Source: Aldrovandia affinis (lineage: Eukaryota > Chordata > Actinopteri > Notacanthiformes > Halosauridae). Taken from it: DNA of 64,000 nt. Within the stretch, counting starts at the first letter, position 1, and each line of letters begins with the position of its first letter. This document shows positions 56,225 through 64,000 of this stretch, one piece after another. The stretch spans positions 333,501-397,500 of the forward strand of contig JAINUG010000214.1 in assembly GCA_029706075.1 (NCBI GenBank). Reading direction: 5' to 3'. Below the pieces are notes generated by a model. That model did no database searches and was not told the origin of the DNA. It saw only the letters and a program-made list of their open reading frames with translations. A program made the position numbers and the translations under genes.

Positions 56225-56620
56225 CAGACGTGTCTTTATGGCCGTTCACACTGAAGTGTGTAGGAATGGTTCTTGGTGTTGCTGCAGTGCAGTTAGTCGC
56301 ACAGTGAAAACACACAGACAGTGTACTAGTGCAGTAGAGGGATAGTGCAATAGGTAACATTATTAATACATCAGAGTGCATAGACAGTACATTAATACAT
56401 GAATACATGGAACAAACACACCAACTCTACCAAGTGTACCAACTCTACCAACTCGGCGAAATTCAGACAAATACAGTGCCTCGCCTTGTTATTCAGGACC
56501 AATGGGATTTATGAGGATTCAGAAACACTCTTCTGAATGAGATTCTCTCCCTCGTACTATCCATTGTGTTGTCTAAAACAGCCAAACATCTAAAATGACA
56601 CTATTTGCTTTTTCAGATAT
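56225..56620. other. Unassigned stretch, possible LINE-end remnant at its start
   Basis: GTGTCTTTATGGCCGTTCAC and GGTTCTTGGTGTTGCTGCAG at 56230-56290 resemble a degraded LINE terminal sequence. CCAACTCTACCA units near 56418-56453 repeat the nearby 18-bp motif. Confidence 0.3.
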
Positions 56621-56625
56621 TCAAA

Positions 56626-57021
56626 GGGTGTAACTGCCAATATAAAGGAAACACCATCATAAAGAGCCTTAGGGAAAGCAGCATTCAGTCTTCCACGAGA
56701 AATTTCATAATTTGGTGTTTTGTTGATGGTGGTGTCTCAAGCCCCCACTCTCATCAAACCATTCAGTGACCACTCGTGCCCTGTGGATGGGGGCATTGTC
56801 ATCCTGGAAGAGACCACTCCCATCAGGATAGAGATGCTTCACCATAGCATGCAGGTGATCACTCAGAATGGCTTTGTATTTATTTATTGGCGTTTACCTT
56901 GCCCTCTAAGGGGTTGAGTGGACCTAAACCATGACAGGAAAATGCAGCCCGCCCACACCATAACAGAGCCACCAGAACCCTTCATTTACTCAAGTGTTTC
57001 CTTTATTTTGGCATTTACCTG
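56626..57021 (-). mobile_element. Tc1-type element (family T2), copy 3
   Basis: GTGTAACTGCCAATATAAAG at the left and CTTTATTTTGGCATTTACCT at the right are inverted ends, with TA after 57021. On the minus strand it encodes VKHLYPDGSGLFQDDNAPIH, keeping the second catalytic Asp. It then jumps to the 3' end, so the Glu-containing part is deleted. Confidence 0.85.
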
Positions 57022-57023
57022 TA

Positions 57024-57455
57024 TCTCAGCCATTCAGTGAGTTTTAATTGTAATGATCAATTATGGAATATGTTGTACATATCAACGTGTAGCTCATTTA
57101 TGAACCAGTTTTGAGCTTTATTAAAACACTCAAGGGTTTTTTTCACCCACATTTGTTTGCTATTTTTATGCCTTGAACTCAAGCCACGTTTTACACTGGC
57201 TATCAGGCTACATATAGCACGAGGAGGCTGGCCGCATGCTCACCTCTGCTTTTTCTGTGTCAGGCAGCACAGGTATTTGTAGAGTTGAGCTGTGTGCGGA
57301 CCTCCTGTAGATCACGGCGTTAGCACAGCCTGTCTTCCTCTCCTCCTCTTTGTGCTGTCAGAGTTCATCTTTATTATCGCTCACCCTCCACAGGTGCCCT
57401 GCGCTTCCTCTGTGTTGCCTGCTTTCCGAGACCGGTTGGCCCACATTTGCCTTTA
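57024..57455. other. Unassigned stretch
   Basis: No exon or repeat recognised. Confidence 0.35.
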
Positions 57456-57461
57456 TGCTTT

Positions 57462-57483
57462 GTGTGTGTGTGAGAGTGTGTGT

Positions 57484-57574
<91 letters not shown>

Positions 57575-57593
57575 TGTGTGTGTGTGTGTGTGT

Positions 57594-57659
<66 letters not shown>

Positions 57660-57687
57660 ATGTGTGTGTGTGCGTGTATGTGTATAT

Positions 57688-57724
<37 letters not shown>

Positions 57725-57828
57725 TGAGTGAGTGTATATCAGTGTTTATGTTTCTGTGTGTGTGAGTGTATATGAGTGTGTGTGTGTGTGTGTGAGTGTG
57801 TGTGTGTGTGCATGTGTGTACAGGTTAA
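57462..57828 (+). repeat. (TG)n microsatellite, about 370 bp
   Basis: Long TG runs broken by GAG and TATA units. CVCV and HTHT frames are artefacts. Confidence 0.97.
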
Positions 57829-57876
57829 ATAATTTTGTGCTGTTGAGTCAGCCTTTCTTTCACAGCTTAATTGGGG

Positions 57877-58121
57877 GCACACACACACTCACACAACTAC
57901 ACAAACATGCAAACACACACACTCAGTCAGTCAGTCACTCTGTGTCTCTCTATCACTCTCACAGTCGTTCACTCGCTTACACACACACTCTTACTTACTC
58001 ACATACTCACTTATATACAGTCGCACACACACCCACACACATACAAACACATGCACACACACACACACACACACTCACTCACTCATATACACTCACATAC
58101 AAACACACACACACACACCAA
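57877..58121 (+). repeat. (CA)n-rich microsatellite, inverse of the preceding TG array
   Basis: CA runs with ACTC, TCAG and ATAC units, lying about 50 bp after the TG array and of opposite sequence polarity. Confidence 0.95.
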
Positions 58122-58124
58122 TAC

Positions 58125-60625
58125 CTTGTAGCCCAACACAACAATTCAAGAGGAGGTAAAAGCAAACAATACCTTTAAGTCCCTGCCTGTTATATTATTC
58201 CAGGTTTAGTAACTGTGAGCAGAACCAGGTCTCCAGCCCTCATCTCCCATCCTGACAAACCAAGACCAAGTTCCCCTACGTGCGAGACACTGTGTGAGGA
58301 AGCACACGGACACATGGCTAAGCCCTGTCCTTGACTCCATTCCAAGGGCTTTCTGCACAGTTCTAGGGATCAGGTGAATCCAAATGGAGATTTTCGCCTG
58401 TTAATACGTGTGCATTAAGGGGAAATTTGAACCAAAGCCATAAACCTCACTGTCCACAGAAGCCATTCTGCCTGTGCCGATGTCCTACCTATCACATCAT
58501 GGTGTAAATCTAAGTAACATCTTTGTATTTGTTAACACTGTGGGGTATTTTGTAACCACACACGTACTCTTGTGCACACACACACACACACACGCACACA
58601 CACACGCACACACACACACACACACACAGGCGCACAGAAAATTACCACGTGTCAATTGCTATTGAACTTTAAAAAATAAATAACAACCTTGACACTGAGT
58701 GGTAAATTGGTAAGCACAAATGAGACAATAACTCAAACACAGATGAACTCAATACATATCCTCTTATTCAATACTCCACTCTGCTCTTTTTTTCTGACCA
58801 CTTGCTTCCGTACGGGCAGTTTCCACGCAAAATGACCCCTTTTAATGTTTCGCAATGAAGCGCTGTTAGCATCCCCTCTGGGGAATATCCATCATGGCCT
58901 ACAAGGAAGCTTTTAACATTTTCTAAATGCTTCTCAGCCAAGTATGAAGTCATCTAAATTGCAACGTCAACACAACTCTCAGGAACGTATTTATGGTTAC
59001 CTTGACCTTCGCCATGGCAACCGCCTGCCATAATCCCTTACATATCAAACACAAGAGTTGATCAGAGAAAGAAAATCGGATGAAACAACTGAGAAAAGTA
59101 TGATTAGTGAGGATGTAATAGGCACTTTGTAAAGTGTATTTAATAAACCAGGCATGATTTTTTTTAAACAACAACAATTGGTACAACAAACCCTGACAGA
59201 AATGTGTAGGTTTGTAGTGCATTGTATACAAAAAAAATTATAAATTCATCGCATGCAAAATCTAAAAATCACGTTTAAAAAAAAACGTGGCCTCCTCAAA
59301 CAAAATGGATCCAGCAATTGGAATACCCTGGTCACGTTTATTTTTTGGCCAACTCAAGTAGACACAGATTTTAGAATATTCTACTGTGTTCTGCTGACCC
59401 AGTGGCTCATCCTATGCTGCTCTGTTTGGTGCTGACCGAGGTCTGAAAAGAGGGAAAGCGTTGTCCGACTGACTCAAATCCATCTCGACGGAAACATCCG
59501 TCTCTGCGTCTTTACACCAGGGCGCCACCGTTGATCGCGCAAATATGTAAACGTGCGAGCATGACGACATCGAGGAAGGAGTCGAAACAGTCGCCAGAAA
59601 TGTGCCCTAAAACGGAACATTTATTCACCATGAAGACAGAGTTATTTCTGCTGAGTGGGACCATCGCACCTGGGTCTTCATTCTGTGCTCCATGAAGAAC
59701 GTTCATTGCTGGCAGGAAACAACTTTCTGTGCCAGCTGCCAAACTTTCTGCTGTCAGTCACCCCATGTTCTCTCCTATGTGGAAAACCAGGAGACAACCT
59801 GTGCTATAACTTGTCACTCCGACTTCCGGAAACGAAAAAAAATAAAAATTCTTGAACATATATTATTTCCTTTTTTTTTTTTTTTACACTTGAGAGCCGT
59901 CGAGCTTCTGTTTTGGTAAACATGTCTCATGTTTAGCAGCGCAGGGCTAATGTGGGTGACATTAACAATGTTTCAAACGAATAGGGGTGGATTATGGAGT
60001 GGGAGGCATGAGGGGAGGGTGGGGGGGGGCAGATATGTGAGGGACGACAGTAGTTATTTGCAGCAGACAGTGCTCCGTACCCACGGGGGCGTCTGAGTCC
60101 TTTGTTCAAGTTGAGGAGCAATGGCGGCTGAGTGCCAACCCTTAAGCAAGTAATCTAGTCGCAAAAAAAAAGGGAACTTTTACTTTGAACCTACGCAACA
60201 CTATCATACTCATGACACTGGCAAAACAGGTCGTTTGAACCCATATCCGCCTAATGCATCATTCTGGAAAACGCGGTGTGCGCCTAGCCACATAACACAC
60301 CCATTCACATTCAGCCAACCTTCAGTCTAACACTTCCCTCTTATTGGAAATAAGAGAAACAACAGGCACATTATGTATAATTGGAAAGAGCGTGAAATTA
60401 TCTTTATTTTGATGTATAAGCTGATGTGTTGTGCCCAATCACAAAAGAGTTGCAATTGAAAAACCTCATATACAAAGTATGAAAATTTGAAAATATGTAT
60501 TTGTATATAATTTATAATAATACATAATCTGTGGAGATATATGGTCATTTCAATTAAACATTTTAGTGTTATTATATACAAAATATGTGTGTAAATTATG
60601 TACAGATAAATTCTTACAACCTACA
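58125..60625. other. Unassigned stretch with a (CA)n run
   Basis: (CA)n lies at about 58576-58629 and a T-run at 59871-59887. No exon is recognised. The end (60330-60600) is strongly AT-rich. Confidence 0.35.
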
Positions 60626-60628
60626 TTT

Positions 60629-60838
60629 ACATTTTGGGCATTTAGCAGACGCTCTTATCCAGAGCGACATACAGTTTAAATTTCTTTACATACAATCCAT
60701 TTATACAGCTGGATATTTTACTGAAGCAATCCAGGTTAAGTACCTTGCTCAAGGGTACAACAGCAGTGCCACCACCTGGGAATTGAACCTGCAACCTTTG
60801 CGTTACAAGCCCAGTTCCGTAACCATTCTGCTAACACT
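60629..60838 (-). mobile_element. SINE family C (HE1-like), full length
   Basis: The tail complement GCATTTAGCAGACGCTCTTA and CCAGAGCGACATACAG is followed by the core complement AGGTTAAGTACCTTGCTCAA and the head end CCGTAACCATTCTGCTAAC. Confidence 0.88.
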
Positions 60839-60913
60839 TACCTTACATTTGTTTCTCACATCTACATTTACATGTAACCATTTAGAAATTTGACAAGAAG
60901 AGTAGTTTATACC

Positions 60914-61041
60914 CTGCGATGGATTGGCGACCGGTCCAGGGTGTATTCCTGCCTCTCGCCCCAATGCATGCTGGGATAGGCTCCAGCCCCCCCGCGACCC
61001 TGACCAGGAATAAGCGGCTGAAGATGAGATGAGATGAGATG
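60914..61041 (+). mobile_element. RTE-type SINE 'E', copy 4, 5'-truncated with 13-bp TSD
   Basis: Only the last 128 bp are present, starting CTGCGATGGATTGGCGACC and ending (GATGA)n. AGTAGTTTATACC flanks it at 60901-60913 and 61042-61054. The truncation with an intact duplication is what LINE-type target-primed reverse transcription produces. Confidence 0.9.
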
Positions 61042-61055
61042 AGTAGTTTATACCT

Positions 61056-61500
61056 GATAGAGACTCTCTGAAGTCGCGCAATTTCATCTTTGTATTGTAT
61101 GAGCTTTATTGTAAACAATGCAAACATTTATGATAGCGATGTCAGGCATGTACCAAATTATTTTATCACTTTATAGTACTACTTCAGTGACTTTGTTTGT
61201 CTCTTGTAACAGGCAATTTGTTTTGCCAGCGAAGTCTACACCCCCCATGTGTTTGTTATATAATGATATCATATTTGGACGTTGCACCTCAACACACATT
61301 CATTGAATTTCTGCTACGGGATTTTCCGTAGATCGGTGAATGAAGGGTTTGCGCGGTCTACGGAAAATGCCGCAGTTTGGCGGATATGGGTTAAGGAACT
61401 GAAAATGAAAAATTGGCGTAAAAGTAGACGGTGTGTACGACACTCCCAGCACCAGGCTTTCACAGCCGCCATTCCACTCTCCTCTATTAAAAGAAACACT
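61056..61500. other. Unassigned stretch
   Basis: No exon or repeat recognised. Confidence 0.35.
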
Positions 61501-61502
61501 GT

Positions 61503-61795
61503 ACCACAGCTGCGGTTCCAAACCCGGCCCTGGCCGCGAGCCCCGATCGGGGGCGGCGATTGGCTGCCCGCCCCAGGGGGAGGGAAGAGGGAGAGCCGGC
61601 ACAAGCTCGCCGAGAAGCGCAAAGGGTGTCCTTGTACAGTAGGTGGGGGTGATTTCCGTCTCGGAGGAGGCGGATCATCGCCGGCCTCTGGGTATCAGCT
61701 TGACCCGCAGAGGGTTTGTGAGGAAGGGCGAAACAAAATAAATAAAGGGTACAATTTGCCACCAAATTAGAAAAAAACACAAAAAACACCAAACC
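61503..61795 (+). mobile_element. SINE family A1, near complete body
   Basis: A degraded B-box (CGGTTCCAAACCC) is followed by GGGGGCGGCGATTGGCTGCC, GGAGGCGGATCATCGCCGGC and the tail GGTACAATTTGCCACCAAAT. The first part of the head is missing. Confidence 0.85.
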
Positions 61796-61796
61796 A

Positions 61797-63035
61797 CAAA
61801 ACAAACTGGGCTTCCAGTTGTTCCATACTGTACGGTTTAGTGATCGTCAGAGTGACGCACAAACAGCCACTTCGGGGCGTGGCAAGGAGCTCCTCCCTTC
61901 TCATCTCTCCTCCCTTCTCATCTCTCCATTTGTACTTTTTTGCTCTCGCACCGAGCCGTTCGAGTTCTCCCCTCTGGAGAATCACAAGCGAATGGACACT
62001 TTATTTCAGACTCCTGTTCCACAGCTATCGTTTTCACAGCAGCGCTACTTCATAAGAGTTTCGCGGAAACAGGCAGCGATCACGCCCAAATCGATCCTCG
62101 CTCTCCCTCCAGTCCACAGCGTGCACTGTGAGATTGTGAGAAAAAGATGAGAGAGAGAGAGAGAGAGAAGAAGAGAAAGAGACAGAGAGAGAGAGATGAG
62201 AGATAGCAGAATGCATTCTGGGATTGTTATAGATTTAAGTAGTCATGAAGTTTGACATAGAATCAGTAAAACTTTTCAGATGACTTTGTTCAGTCGCCTA
62301 ATAAAGAAGCGGAAGTATATCTGCGAGCAGTGTCGTTCACAAAATGGCCGCCAACAGGCATGACTGACATCTGAAGTGTGATGAGTAAAGGATATCTTGC
62401 CAATGTCATGATTGAAGCACGTTGTTCATTCCCCAAAGGAATGATTGCAAAATTGTCAAATTTGGTACAAATCAGGGAAATGTTTTATGGGAGGGAGATA
62501 TTCGTTTTTTTGCTGATAAGCTTTTTTTTTTTTAATGGCAGGAAATTCAATATGGCATTCAGGGCTAAAGTAAATTGGATACAGAGAAAAAGTATGCTAT
62601 GGCATGGGCAGAAGAAAGTATTAAAACACTGGGCACTCTGACTGTTCATCTGTATCCTCTCTATCCATCTGTATCTGCATCCTCAATAATAATAATAATA
62701 ATAATGATAATAATAATAACAATAATAGTAATGTTTGCTTGTCTTGGAAAAACCCTGAAAAACCCTGCTCTATTTAAGCTTAGAGGGAATTGAGATTTAT
62801 ATCCCGGCCCGCTTCACCAGCTGTTCTTTAACCCACTGTGTTGCGTCGTGAAAGGGATTTCTAGGAGAGCCAAACGGCGGAAGAAGTTCTCCCCCCCTCC
62901 TCCTGCTTCAGAATCGGGGGCTGATAGATATCCGGTGAGCGGCTGGACTCCTCCCAGGCCTGTGAGCCGACTGCAGACGCCGCTGATGTGCACGTGCGCA
63001 CTCCTGCTCGAGCTGCTCTTTCAGATGTGCAGGAT
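61797..63035. other. Unassigned stretch; possible promoter motifs near 62310-62350
   Basis: GAAGCGGAAGTATA (ETS-type) and CAAAATGGCCGCC (YY1-type) lie about 35 bp apart at 62306-62350, a combination common in vertebrate housekeeping promoters. A short GA run is at 62150-62195 and (AAT)n at 62686-62728. No downstream exon is recognised. Confidence 0.3.
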
Positions 63036-63038
63036 GGC

Positions 63039-63118
63039 CGGGGGCCTTTGGTAGCGTAGCGGTCTAAAGCACTCCTGCCTACTGCGAGTGCGGTTAGAAA
63101 CCCGGCCGCGTCAGTTCA
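63039..63118 (+). mobile_element. SINE family A1, head only
   Basis: GGGGGCCTTTGGTAGCGTAG and CGGTCTAAAGCAC form the head and GGTTAGAAACCCGG a degraded B-box. The copy stops after about 80 bp, at the junction with an oppositely oriented copy. Confidence 0.75.
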
Positions 63119-63370
63119 ACTCCGCTTCCTTTGAGACGCAATTCACCCCCACTTTCTGGAGACCCTTACATGCTTCTCAGTGAACTCATGCCGGCTCACC
63201 CTCACCCCTCCCCCCTGGGGTGGACAGCCAAACGCCGCCCCCGATCGCGGCTGCCGGTCAGGGCCGGTCTGGTGCAGTCGGGTTTCGAACCGCGACCGCA
63301 ATAGGCAGCTCACACTCGCAAAGCACCAGTCAATGTGAGTGCGTTAGACCGCTACGCTATCCGAGGCCCT
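63119..63370 (-). mobile_element. SINE family A1, 5' two-thirds
   Basis: CTTTGAGACGCAATTCACCC is followed by the body complement GGGGTGGACAGCCAAACGCC, the intact B-box complement GGGTTTCGAACCGCGACCG and the head complement ACCGCTACGCTATCCGAGGC. Confidence 0.88.
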
Positions 63371-64000
63371 TGTGAGAGAGATGTAACACCCTTGGTATCA
63401 ATCCGCCATGCTCTAGCAATGTTGTACATGTGTTTTATTTAAGGCTGCCAACCTTCATTTGCTTACAATCTCAATTCTCTGACATTTCATGACAAAATGA
63501 CATTTCTCAGTTAGAAGCAATAATAATAATAATACTAGTTATAATCATAATCATAATCCTTATTTATAGAGCACCTTTCATACCATTGGTGCTTTCCATT
63601 AAAAGTTTGCATTAAAATAAATCAGACTACAATGAAACAGATTATCAGGATGATTCACACAGTAAATGTAAAACTTTACTTTATGACTTATTTAAAACAT
63701 CGGATGACAGGAGAGGATTGATGTGTGATGTGTTTGGGTGGAGAATCTGAAAAAGCCAATAAAAAGTGCCATTGCATCATTCTGCTTTTATGGAATTAAT
63801 TGTAACATTAAGAAACTGTCATTATTCGTTTAAATCCACAATTAATGAATGCTTTTAATACGTGACGATTGGCAAAGTTTCATGATTTGCTATTTTGCTG
63901 GATTTGTTACGATAAATAAAAAATATATCATTTCCGTCCATCCGGTTGTATCTGTTTGCAGCCGTTGGTGGCTTTTCCGTAAATGATTGACAGCTCGTTC
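63371..64000. other. Unassigned AT-rich stretch
   Basis: CTTATTTATAGAGCACCTTT and CATACCATTGGTGCTTTCCA near 63560-63600 resemble a minus-strand fish LINE end. Beyond that no gene or repeat is seen. Confidence 0.4.

Noticed and set aside
56012-56307. Repeat proteins LPNLPT and STKPTD, and the minus-strand 214-residue frame
   Set aside because: The 18-bp unit is divisible by three, so all frames stay open across it; there is no start context or conserved domain.

Overview
The window looks like non-coding DNA from a ray-finned (teleost-type) fish nuclear genome. No protein-coding host gene, rRNA or genuine tRNA gene can be supported. The fish assignment is inferred from the repeat types. There are tRNA-derived SINEs sharing the LINE2-type tail (GTAAGTCGCTTTGGATAAAA...CTGCTAAATG), HE1-like SINEs, and a SINE ending in (TGGA)n or (GATGA)n of the RTE/Expander style. 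There are also fish-type Tc1 elements, a hAT MITE with CAGTGGTGG ends, and very dense dinucleotide, pentanucleotide and minisatellite arrays. A basal teleost is possible but not established.

Layout. 1-7 kb: SINEs, an unclassified repeat present twice (one copy split by a TG...CA insertion), a 0.9-kb pyrimidine tract and a Tc1 end fragment. 7-13.6 kb: a SINE whose Pol III A-box is tandemly amplified, an inverted-repeat element carrying a 42-bp minisatellite, and a LINE tail. 13.6-27.8 kb: more SINEs, a 590-bp MITE, a GTAC-rich repeat interrupted by a SINE with perfect target-site duplications (TSDs), a LINE 3' UTR expanded as a 42-bp minisatellite, a 0.7-kb (GGAGA)n tract, a nested SINE-in-LINE and a possible LTR. 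29-35.8 kb: a 1.7-kb terminal-inverted-repeat element with a second copy of the MITE in its right end, then two short Tc1-type elements 6 bp apart. 37-46 kb: a 42-bp minisatellite, GA tracts, a hAT MITE, a full-length retroposed SINE, and Tc1 remnants including a decayed transposase. 46.9-50.6 kb: a 28-bp satellite of about 130 copies. 51-64 kb: another full-length SINE, TC/TG/CA arrays, an 18-bp array, a further Tc1 copy, a 5'-truncated SINE and more tRNA-derived SINEs.

The open reading frames of any length are low-complexity translations (SLSLS, RERE, GEERR, CVCV, THTH), translated repeats or transposase remnants. The most notable items are the 28-bp satellite (a CAGCTG E-box and a near-consensus 5' splice site on the minus strand in most units), the short Tc1 element with a 170-residue frame beginning inside its terminal repeat, the inverted pair of MITEs sharing a 69-residue frame, and several insertions dated by exact TSDs. 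A few unique, homeodomain-site-rich stretches may be conserved non-coding elements, but only alignment to other fish could show that.
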